Source: Thalassobacterium maritimum
GTDB lineage: Bacteria; Verrucomicrobiota; Verrucomicrobiia; Opitutales; Coraliomargaritaceae
DNA length: 64,000 bases
Assembly: GCF_031127805.1 (NCBI RefSeq)
Contig: NZ_JARXHW010000019.1
Location: forward strand, 16,283 to 80,282
Direction: 5' to 3'
The first letter of the stretch is position 1. Each line of letters begins with the position of its first letter. The notes under the pieces were generated by a model, which did not search any database, was not told the origin of the DNA, and was given only the letters and a program-made list of their open reading frames with translations. This document shows positions 7,892-15,447 of the stretch, piece by piece. Made by a program: the position numbers and the translations under genes.

Positions 7892-10608
7892 TGTCGACCG
7901 CTCATACAGAAAGCTTGCGAGGGGGACGACTTTCTATTCGTAAAATACTAGACAGGTTCTCAAACCTACTAGGGAGGACGGAACCTGTAGACAGCGAGCT
8001 AATGGCTGCGTATCAAGAAACAGATACCGAGCGCAGGCGCGTGCGCTTACACATCGGTATTTGGATTTCAACGATCGGCATGCTCGCGGGGGTGACACTC
8101 GACTATTTTGTGTATCCACAGCATTTGGCCATGCTGTTTGCCATTAGGCTCGTCGCGACACTAGTCTTGTTCCTGCTGCTCTTTGTTTTAAAGAAAGCCA
8201 AAACGAATCGCTCTTTAATTAAGAACTTAGGGATCACGATGGCATTCGTGGACAACCTCGCATTTATCGCGATGATCTTTTGCCTTGGTGGCGCAGTATC
8301 AACCTACTATGCAGGCATCAATCTCGTACTGCTGGCCATGTCAGTGCTACTCCCCTGGACCTTCAAAGAAACTTCCGCAGTCTGCCTAGGCTCGATTGCA
8401 CTGTATGCGCTTGCTTGTATTTTCGAAGGCAACCTCTCACAAGCAGGAGTCTTCTCTAGCTTTTTCAACAACACTTACTTCCTGACGATCACTAGCATAA
8501 TATGCGTAATTTCCGCACACATACAATCGCGTGCGCGATTTAGTGATTTCGAATTGCGCCACAGCCTCGACAAACGCAACCACGAGCTCCAAACTCTGGA
8601 CCGTTTGAAGACAAATTTCTTTTCAAACGTCACGCACGAACTGCGCACCCCGCTCGCACTCATTCTAGGACCTATAGATAACGTCTTAAAAGGACGAGAG
8701 AAACTAGCCGACCGCCAGCACGAAAATCTATTAGTTGCTCAAAGAAATTCACTACGCTTGCTCAAACTAATTAACGACCTACTGGACCTCACTCGTATGG
8801 AGCAAGGAGATAACGTGCTTTCCAAAAAGACACTCAAACTAAAGAGCTACTTGGTCGAAATTGTCGACTCCGTCCGCCACCTCGCCACCGCCAAAGGTGT
8901 CAGCCTCCGCGTCGAGCCCCACAGCGAATCGATCTATCTCGAAGCCGATCCCGCCAGGATGGAAAAGGTCATTCTCAACCTACTGACTAATGCGATCAAA
9001 TTTACCAGTCGTGGAGGATCGATCAAAGTCGGTTACCATGCACTTCCTGATGAAAAGATCGCAATTTACGTAGAAGACGACGGGGCCGGCATCCGCAAGG
9101 AGGATCTGGAAAAGATTTTCGACCGCTTTTACCAAGTCTCTGGTGAAGGTGGCTCGAGTGAACAAGGCGTCGGCATCGGCCTAGCTCTGGCCAAAGAGCT
9201 CATTGAGCAACACGACGGCCAACTTGAAGTCGAAAGCGAGCCTCAAAAGGGCTCTCGCTTCACTATGATTTTACCGGGCGCACTGCCTTTGAGTACTCGC
9301 TCGCCCGATGTCGTGCCCCACGGGCCGCGGGAGGTGATTGAAAGCTCGACGCAACATACAAACGACATGGACCAACCCCTCTTGCAAGCCTTCCGCTCAG
9401 CCGACCGCACCTTAGTCAATCGCAACACGGAAACCGATGAAATTTCTGTATCCGGCAGCGGTGACCAAGTCGTATTGGTCATCGAAGACGAGCCCGATAT
9501 GATGCGCTACATCACCAGCTTGCTAAACGAACACTTTAAACTGGTGAGTGCACGCGATGGACGCAATTTAGAGTATTTAATCGAAACCTATAATCCGCAG
9601 TTGATCCTACTCGACTGGATGCTTCCTGGCCGTGACGGCCTCAGCCTGTGCCGAGAGATCCGTAAGAATAGCAGCAACAATGCACGCAAGGTGGTGATGC
9701 TCACCGCCCGTGTCGACGAAGAGTCCAAAGTACATGCCTTGGAAGCGGGCGCCGACGACTTCCTACTCAAGCCATTTAGCAGTATCGAGCTCATTACCCG
9801 CATAAATAACCTGATACGGAATGCCACACTGCAAATCAGCCTCAAGCAATCCAACCTCGAGCTAAAAGAAACTCTGCAAAGACTGCAAGAAACCGAGGCT
9901 CACCTCATTCAAAGTGAGAAAATGAACGCGCTCGGCTCCCTATCTGCTGGACTGCTGCACGAGATCAATAATCCTCTCAACTACGTATTCTCAGGTATTC
10001 AAATTCTGGAAATGCAAAACGACAGTTTCGATGATGAAACCAAGGAAATGATTGGTGACATCAAAGAAGGGCTGGTGCGCGTGAATGACGTGATGAAGGA
10101 CTTGACCACTTTCGCCTATCCCGAAAAGCCCGGTCAGGTATCTGAATTCCCTCTCATCGAAGCTTTCCGAGCCGCTGAAAAAATCACTTCTAAAGAAACG
10201 ATGGACGTCGAAGTCGAAGTCGACATGCCCAGTGAATTGATGGTCAAAGGTCAAAAAACTCAGCTAATGCACGTGTTCATCAACCTGCTCACTAATGCCG
10301 GCAAAGCATTAGTGGAGCACCCCAGCGAGCGAGAAAAAAAGATTAAAGTGAATGCAGAACGCATTGAAGACAGCATCAAAGTGGTCTTCCACGACAATGG
10401 GGTCGGCATTCCAGAGCCAGTGCGTGAACGTATTTTCGAACCCTTTTTCACCACCCGCGACGTTGGCAAAGGCATGGGCATGGGGCTATCAATTTGCCGA
10501 ACGATCATCGAAAACCACGGCGGTTCCATTTCGGTCGACTCCAAAGTTGACCACCACACCATCTTCACTATCCATATTCCAGCAACGAAGGCAAACGATC
10601 TAAAATGA
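7891..10608 (+). CDS. PhcS/CqsS-like membrane sensor: kinase-receiver-kinase hybrid
   Basis: 905 residues. About six hydrophobic helices between residues 50 and 210 with short loops form a membrane sensor without a periplasmic domain, as in the diffusible-signal sensors CqsS, LqsS and PhcS. Next comes a first kinase with His249 in THELRTP, an N-box NLLTNAIKF, and G-boxes DDGAGI and GVGIGLAL. A receiver follows with Asp575 in LLDWMLPG and Lys in LLKPF. A second complete kinase ends the protein, with His690 in LLHEINNP, NLLTNAGKA, DNGVGI and GMGMGLSI. Both kinases keep their catalytic motifs. The gene overlaps the methyltransferase by one base and the next regulator by four (ATGA), so translation is probably coupled. 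It is best read as the receptor for the lipid or polyketide signal made upstream; the ligand is inferred. Confidence 0.88.
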   Translation: MSTAHTESLRGGRLSIRKILDRFSNLLGRTEPVDSELMAAYQETDTERRRVRLHIGIWISTIGMLAGVTLDYFVYPQHLAMLFAIRLVATLVLFLLLFVLKKAKTNRSLIKNLGITMAFVDNLAFIAMIFCLGGAVSTYYAGINLVLLAMSVLLPWTFKETSAVCLGSIALYALACIFEGNLSQAGVFSSFFNNTYFLTITSIICVISAHIQSRARFSDFELRHSLDKRNHELQTLDRLKTNFFSNVTHELRTPLALILGPIDNVLKGREKLADRQHENLLVAQRNSLRLLKLINDLLDLTRMEQGDNVLSKKTLKLKSYLVEIVDSVRHLATAKGVSLRVEPHSESIYLEADPARMEKVILNLLTNAIKFTSRGGSIKVGYHALPDEKIAIYVEDDGAGIRKEDLEKIFDRFYQVSGEGGSSEQGVGIGLALAKELIEQHDGQLEVESEPQKGSRFTMILPGALPLSTRSPDVVPHGPREVIESSTQHTNDMDQPLLQAFRSADRTLVNRNTETDEISVSGSGDQVVLVIEDEPDMMRYITSLLNEHFKLVSARDGRNLEYLIETYNPQLILLDWMLPGRDGLSLCREIRKNSSNNARKVVMLTARVDEESKVHALEAGADDFLLKPFSSIELITRINNLIRNATLQISLKQSNLELKETLQRLQETEAHLIQSEKMNALGSLSAGLLHEINNPLNYVFSGIQILEMQNDSFDDETKEMIGDIKEGLVRVNDVMKDLTTFAYPEKPGQVSEFPLIEAFRAAEKITSKETMDVEVEVDMPSELMVKGQKTQLMHVFINLLTNAGKALVEHPSEREKKIKVNAERIEDSIKVVFHDNGVGIPEPVRERIFEPFFTTRDVGKGMGMGLSICRTIIENHGGSISVDSKVDHHTIFTIHIPATKANDLK

Positions 10609-11669
10609 GCAACAACGACTCCCCCACACTACCCGGCATTCTTTACGTAGATGACGAAACACAAGCCCTCAAATACTTCGCGATGGCTTTTAAAAAAGAT
10701 TACCGCGTCTTCACTGCCGACAACGGCCAGTCGGGCCTCGATATTCTCGAAGAGCACCATGCGGACATCTCGATCATCGTTTCTGATCAACGTATGCCTG
10801 AGATGGCAGGCGTCGATTTCTTATCGAAGGTGCGTGCTCGCCATCCCCGCAAAGTGCGTATTCTCACCACTGCCTACTCCGACCTAGAGAGTGCGATCCG
10901 CTCAGTCAACGACGGCAAGATCTACCAATATGTAACCAAGCCCTGGGACTTGCAGGACTTCAAAATGGTGCTCAAGCGCGCCTTTGATTACTACAGTATA
11001 TTATCAGAGCGCGATCAATTGATGAGCTTAAAGATGAGCACCTTGCAGCGCATCATTCTTGCTGACCGCTTAAAGACGCTGACTGGCGTCGCTCATGCGG
11101 ATTGTATTCAAGAATCGGCCATTTTTGCAGATACATTAGTCGCAATTGTAGAGGCCCTGCCTCGCAGCTTCGACGTAAATCCGGCATCTGGAGGCGCCGC
11201 AATGCTCCAGCACGGTCTCGCCACTTTCATGAAACAGGAGCGATGCGCGAACGCCGTGATCCTAAAAGACTGGCAAGCCTCCGATTTTGACCTACAAACT
11301 CGCATTGCAGCCTTAAGTTCCACGGCAAGTTCCTCCGATACGGATACCACACTGCAACTATCCATTGAAGAAACTAACGAAAGCCTCAAGATACGCGTTC
11401 AACTGGGAACTCTCACCGCACAAGAACTATTAAACACTTGCTTAGGCATACTTTGCGAAGCAAAGCCGTCCCCACTGGCACTCAGCTTTTTTCAATTAGT
11501 CGCTGCGGCACATCGTGCAGGCAAATCAGTCCAACTATGCACAGAGATTAACGACGAATCTAACGAGTTATTGTCGATTGCAGCTACGACCCAAGCCGAG
11601 GCAGAACATTTAGAAGAAATACTTGCCAAACTCTATGATCGTTGGGATACTGAGACATTGGGATTTTAA
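10605..11669 (+). CDS. Response regulator with uncharacterised C-terminal domain
   Basis: 354 residues. The N-terminal receiver (about 10-130) has the acidic pair in YVDDE, phospho-acceptor Asp61 in VSDQRMPEMAGVDFL, the switch Thr in LTTAYSD and the Lys in VTKPWD. This receiver subtype is usually joined to HD-GYP or kinase-like domains. Here the remaining 220 residues contain no HD, GYP, helix-turn-helix or GGDEF motif that I can see. A stretch near 215-330 is predicted mixed alpha/beta and could be a very degraded kinase ATPase domain, but that is a guess. The gene overlaps the sensor kinase by four bases and is followed by a hairpin terminator. It probably relays the signal from the upstream sensor, in the place PhcR or PhcQ takes in Ralstonia. 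Confidence 0.85.
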   Translation: MSNNDSPTLPGILYVDDETQALKYFAMAFKKDYRVFTADNGQSGLDILEEHHADISIIVSDQRMPEMAGVDFLSKVRARHPRKVRILTTAYSDLESAIRSVNDGKIYQYVTKPWDLQDFKMVLKRAFDYYSILSERDQLMSLKMSTLQRIILADRLKTLTGVAHADCIQESAIFADTLVAIVEALPRSFDVNPASGGAAMLQHGLATFMKQERCANAVILKDWQASDFDLQTRIAALSSTASSSDTDTTLQLSIEETNESLKIRVQLGTLTAQELLNTCLGILCEAKPSPLALSFFQLVAAAHRAGKSVQLCTEINDESNELLSIAATTQAEAEHLEEILAKLYDRWDTETLGF

Positions 11670-11675
11670 CCTCCC

Positions 11676-11707
11676 TGCCGCGTCCCACTCAGAGACGCGG
11701 CAATTTT
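11676..11707 (+). terminator. Hairpin terminator or attenuator inside the regulator cluster
   Basis: A perfect 9-bp stem TGCCGCGTC/GACGCGGCA (11676-11684 and 11694-11702) with a 9-base loop is followed by ATTTTC. It lies 6 bases after the first regulator. The short T run suggests partial termination, which would lower expression of the two regulators beyond it. Confidence 0.6.
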
Positions 11708-11749
11708 CACGTTTCTTTCACGTATCCAATCAGCTCTAATTCCGCGATC

Positions 11750-12934
11750 ATGGTAGATTTTTTAGCACAGCGCCCAGGCGTGCTCTTCGTCGACGACGAG
11801 GAGAATGCACTCAAGGTATTTCGGAGAGCCTTCGAACGTGACTTTGAGGTATATACCGCACTCTCCGCCGACCAAGGACTCGCTGTACTCGACAAAAAAG
11901 CGCAAAAGATCAGTGTGGTCATCACCGATCAACGCATGCCCCAACGTAGCGGCATTGCCATGCTCTCAGAAGTGCGCCGCCGCTACCCAGAGAAGGTGCG
12001 TTTGCTCACGACTGCCTACACCCAGGTAGACACCCTTGTCGACGCCATTAACGAGGGCGCGGTCTACAGCTTTATCTCCAAGCCTTGGGACTTAAACAAT
12101 CTTCGTAAAGAGATCCTATCGGCCATCGAGTCCTATTCCACAGCTAACGAGCAACGCAATCTGTTAGCTGGGCGTATCGATGAACTCAAGCAAGCGGTAC
12201 TCGACGAAAAGATCATGGAGATTGGCAATGTGGCGGTCAACCTGAGCCACTATGTCGATAACGCTCTTTGCCCGATCGAATTGCTCATTTCAAAAATCGA
12301 AGAAGATTTGGGCGGCCACTCAAATGCATTGGCCAAAACTGAGGATCGCTCGACCTACCTGGACTTCCTAAAGCGCATACGCATCCACATTCGCTCGACC
12401 AGCAGCCAAATTTCGCGCCTGCACCAAGCCAATACGCGCCTCAACCCCGCGAGTTTCACGCACATTGACCTCAACACGATTTACGACCAAGCGATCGAGG
12501 CCAATCAGGTATTAATGAATGGTAAAGACATTCGTATCGAGCGCCTACAGGGCTCCGAGCAATGCCAGATTTGGGGCGATCAAGAACGACTGTCAGACTT
12601 ATTTAATTTCTTAATCGCCGAAGAGGTGGTCTCGTTGCCCGAATCCTCTTCCGCAAAGATCGGCATCTCTCACATGCCCGAGCAACAATCCGTCCAAATC
12701 ACTCTTGAAGACCGCGGCCCCGTGCCGGAGGACGTATCTCCCTCGCACCTACTCTATCCTTTCAACGTGCGAAGTGGAGATCCGCGCCAAATGGGCGTAT
12801 TCCTAATTTGCGCCTATTTCATCGTACGCAGCCACGGTGGCAGCATGCAAACCACTCTACGTGAAGGCGGCGGGGTACGATTCATATTCGATCTCCCCAT
12901 CAATGCTCCATCTGCAACGAGAATCGAAAGCTGA
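11750..12934 (+). CDS. Response regulator with degenerate histidine-kinase C-terminus
   Basis: 394 residues. The receiver at about 10-130 has VDDE, Asp60 in ITDQRMPQRSG and Lys in ISKPWD, closely resembling the preceding regulator. A coiled linker leads to a kinase-like part: His167 in VNLSHYVDN sits where a dimerisation/phosphorylation helix would be, and the last 150 residues have the outline of an ATPase domain (NTIYDQAIEANQV, then MGVFLICAYFIVRSHGGSM). The G-box glycines and N-box asparagine are poorly kept, so ATP-driven kinase activity is doubtful. Receiver-kinase order resembles Ralstonia PhcR. It is separated from the previous gene by a hairpin. ATG start with no visible ribosome site. 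Confidence 0.82.
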   Translation: MVDFLAQRPGVLFVDDEENALKVFRRAFERDFEVYTALSADQGLAVLDKKAQKISVVITDQRMPQRSGIAMLSEVRRRYPEKVRLLTTAYTQVDTLVDAINEGAVYSFISKPWDLNNLRKEILSAIESYSTANEQRNLLAGRIDELKQAVLDEKIMEIGNVAVNLSHYVDNALCPIELLISKIEEDLGGHSNALAKTEDRSTYLDFLKRIRIHIRSTSSQISRLHQANTRLNPASFTHIDLNTIYDQAIEANQVLMNGKDIRIERLQGSEQCQIWGDQERLSDLFNFLIAEEVVSLPESSSAKIGISHMPEQQSVQITLEDRGPVPEDVSPSHLLYPFNVRSGDPRQMGVFLICAYFIVRSHGGSMQTTLREGGGVRFIFDLPINAPSATRIES

Positions 12935-12948
12935 AATAGAATTGCAGA

Positions 12949-12979
12949 TTGACTATTTAACGACCGAATACAGGATAAT
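12949..12979 (+). promoter_or_regulatory. Possible promoter before the third regulator
   Basis: TTGACT (12949-12954) and GATAAT (12974-12979) each match the sigma-70 hexamers at five of six positions, but the 19-base spacer is longer than ideal. The site lies in the 97-base gap before the regulator at 13032, in an AT-rich patch. Confidence 0.3.
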
Positions 12980-13031
12980 AATCCTTTCACTACCGTTTTC
13001 ACGCTACCTAATTTCTACCAAGCATTAGTTC

Positions 13032-14126
13032 ATGTTATTAAAAAATGTTCTTGTCGTCGACGACGAACCACTGATGCGGGAGGCTCTAGACTTAAGCCTC
13101 CGGAGTGAATTCAAGGTAGTCAAGGCAAGCTCTGGAGCCGAAGCGCTCGAATTGAGCGAACTTCACGACTTTCCAGTGGTAGTCTTAGACCTACGCATGG
13201 AGGGCCTCGACGGGATTGCCACGCTAAAGAAGCTGCGCCAGAAGAATGCGCATCAGAAGATCATTATATTAACTGCGCACCAATCAATGGATTCCGCGAT
13301 CAAAGCGATCAATCTAGGGGCGCACGGCTACATGACAAAGCCTTGTGATTTTAATGAGCTAAAATCTTTACTCTCTAAGGCGCATGATCGCTATTACGAA
13401 GAGCAAATGCGTACGGAAGAGTTGAGAACACGTCTGATGGAAATGCACGACGACCTGTTCTCCCTACTCTGCCATGAGTTCAACACGCCACTCAATGGAA
13501 TCATTGGCTTTTCTTCGATTTTAAGAGAAGAGCTTGAAGACGAAGAAAATAAACGGATGGCCAGTTTCATCGAAGATTCTGCCGAAAACCTCCACAGTGT
13601 CTTCGTTGAAATCCTTGATCACGTGCAAAGCAAGCTCCCTGCGCAACCCGAGCCCAAAAGCTCCTTTGCAATGGGGGATCTGACTAATTACCTCGAATCT
13701 AAACGCGAAGATTGGAAGCGTGAATTCGAACTGGTGGGAAAAGCATGGCTAGAGGAACTGCTTGTGCGCGGCTCCTTTCATTCGATGACAGCGATCATCT
13801 CCAAATTGATTTTAGCAAGCTGTCCTGTAACGGCTCCGCTACAGATCAGCGCCCAAAGCTGCGATAAACAGATTGTATTCAACTTCACGAATCTCGACTT
13901 AGAGTCGCGTTTTGGTTTCCTAGACGATCCCAACACGGTTTTTTCGCCCTACAGCACCTCAAAGTTCGCACGTCGCAGTTTTGATTCTGGAGTCGGCCTG
14001 CACTTGGCGACCTCCAAAAACCTCGCAGAAACTGCGGGCATGGAACTTTTGGCCAAGAAAAACGAAAGTGGCTTGATCGATATCGATCTCAAGGTCGATA
14101 TCGCGAGTGAGGCAGCGCAAGATTAA
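13032..14126 (+). CDS. Response regulator fused to a histidine kinase-like module
   Basis: 364 residues. The receiver (about 5-120) has VVDDE, Asp53 in LDLRMEGLDG, Thr in LTAHQS and Lys in MTKPCD, closest in style to NtrC-type receivers. It is followed by a helical pair with His148 in LCHEFNTPLNGIIGF, a good kinase H-box, and then a poorly conserved ATPase-like region in which only DSGVGLHLATSK resembles a G-box. It is the last + strand gene of the cluster and is convergent with the VF530 gene 45 bases away. It could accept phosphate from the upstream hybrid sensor and pass it on. No DNA-binding domain is present in any of the three regulators, so the output target lies elsewhere. Confidence 0.82.
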   Translation: MLLKNVLVVDDEPLMREALDLSLRSEFKVVKASSGAEALELSELHDFPVVVLDLRMEGLDGIATLKKLRQKNAHQKIIILTAHQSMDSAIKAINLGAHGYMTKPCDFNELKSLLSKAHDRYYEEQMRTEELRTRLMEMHDDLFSLLCHEFNTPLNGIIGFSSILREELEDEENKRMASFIEDSAENLHSVFVEILDHVQSKLPAQPEPKSSFAMGDLTNYLESKREDWKREFELVGKAWLEELLVRGSFHSMTAIISKLILASCPVTAPLQISAQSCDKQIVFNFTNLDLESRFGFLDDPNTVFSPYSTSKFARRSFDSGVGLHLATSKNLAETAGMELLAKKNESGLIDIDLKVDIASEAAQD

Positions 14127-14171
14127 GGACGACCTCATTAAGGCCTAGGCGCTGAACCTTGAGAGATGAGC

Positions 14172-14429
14172 TTACGATTCTTCTACAGCCTCCGCCTCCT
14201 CGTCGCCGTAAGTCTCCAGGGTATAAATAAAGAGGTCTTCGACTTTTTTGCGGGCCCAAGGCGTTTTGCGTAAAAACTTGAGACTCGATTTGATCGAGGG
14301 GTCAAACATGAAGCAGCGCACTTCCAAGCGCTCCGCAAGGCCCTCCCATCCGTAGAATTCCTGTAGGCTGACGAGAATCTTCTCGAGCGTTAATCCGTGC
14401 AGCGGGTTGTTGATTTGTTCTTTGGCCAT
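14172..14429 (-). CDS. VF530 (DUF2132) family small protein
   Basis: 85 residues. Residues about 6-72 match the VF530 family: NNPLHGLTLEKIL, FYGWEGL, RCFMFDPSIKSSLKFL, then KTPWARKKVEDL. The family is a compact helical domain proposed to bind DNA; its cellular role is not established. The tail is acidic (EEAEAVEES). It lies 21 bases after meaB on the same strand and is probably the last gene of the leftward propionate operon, with no evident functional link. Confidence 0.9.
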   Translation of the reverse strand: MAKEQINNPLHGLTLEKILVSLQEFYGWEGLAERLEVRCFMFDPSIKSSLKFLRKTPWARKKVEDLFIYTLETYGDEEAEAVEES

Positions 14430-14450
14430 TAAATTGTAGAAAGAGACGAG

Positions 14451-15419
14451 CTACTCGCCGAGCAATTCATCTAAAGCAACAGAGACCGGCATTTGGCCGC
14501 CGCGCACTGCAGAGGCCATGCGTTGAATCTGCTCCCCATGAGCGGCGCGATAACGTTCCATCACAATCGATTGCAACAAGGAATCGAACCAGTCGACATT
14601 TTGCTCGCTGCGGCGGGCCTCAAAGACCCCACTCTCACAGAGTTGATCGCGAAAGCCCTCGATCAATTCCCAAACCCTTTCGATGCCCTCTGAGTTGAGC
14701 GCAGAACAGGTCAATGCCTTCGGCTTCCAGCCCGGAGTGAAGGGATGCAGGAAGTGTAGGACCTTAGTGTATTCGACTTTAGCAAGTTTGGCGCGCATTT
14801 TATTATCGCCGTCAGCTTTGTTGACCACGATGGCATCTGCGAGCTCAATTACTCCTTTTTTGATCCCCTGCAACTCATCACCCGCACCGGCGATTTGTAA
14901 CAAGAGGAAGAAATCTGTCATAGTGCGCACAGCTGTCTCGCTCTGGCCCACACCGACGGTTTCGACTAAAATCACATCGTAACCAGCCGCCTCGCAAAGC
15001 AGTAGAGCTTCCCGCGTGCGCGCCGCCACTCCACCCAGTGAATTACCCGAGGGTGAAGGCCGAATGAAGGCGTTTTCATGTCGAGCAAGATCCTCCATGC
15101 GTGTCTTATCACCGAGTATACTGCCTCCTGTGCGCGAGCTGCTGGGATCGACCGCGAGCACCGCTACCTTTTTACCACGTCCACAGAGCATCATCCCCAA
15201 GGCTTCAATAAAGGTACTCTTTCCTGCCCCGGGCGTGCCCGTCAAGCCAACACGCAGCGCCCCACCCGTATACGGGAGAATGGCCTGCATCAGTTCACGT
15301 GCGGGCGCACGGTGCTTGGGTGCACGACTTTCCACCAAGGTGATGGCTTGAGCGAGCGAAGCTCGATCGCTGGCACGAATGCCAGCGATGAGCTTCGGAA
15401 TATCGGGCGGTTTACGCAT
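14451..15419 (-). CDS. meaB: Methylmalonyl-CoA mutase-associated GTPase MeaB
   Basis: 322 residues from the ATG at 15419. The longer frame reaching 15608 would run into the neighbouring CoA-transferase, so I reject it. This is a G3E-type P-loop GTPase: Walker A GTPGAGKST at 61-69, VDPSSSRTGGSILGDKTRM, then the VETVGVGQSE switch and the NKAD guanine-specificity motif. MeaB binds methylmalonyl-CoA mutase, gates delivery of adenosylcobalamin and protects the mutase from inactivation. Both mutase subunits are encoded at 21698-26068. The gene follows the CoA-transferase by 28 bases and appears co-transcribed. Confidence 0.95.
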   Translation of the reverse strand: MRKPPDIPKLIAGIRASDRASLAQAITLVESRAPKHRAPARELMQAILPYTGGALRVGLTGTPGAGKSTFIEALGMMLCGRGKKVAVLAVDPSSSRTGGSILGDKTRMEDLARHENAFIRPSPSGNSLGGVAARTREALLLCEAAGYDVILVETVGVGQSETAVRTMTDFFLLLQIAGAGDELQGIKKGVIELADAIVVNKADGDNKMRAKLAKVEYTKVLHFLHPFTPGWKPKALTCSALNSEGIERVWELIEGFRDQLCESGVFEARRSEQNVDWFDSLLQSIVMERYRAAHGEQIQRMASAVRGGQMPVSVALDELLGE

Positions 15420-15447
15420 GATTATATTAGAGAAACTGAAACGTTCT

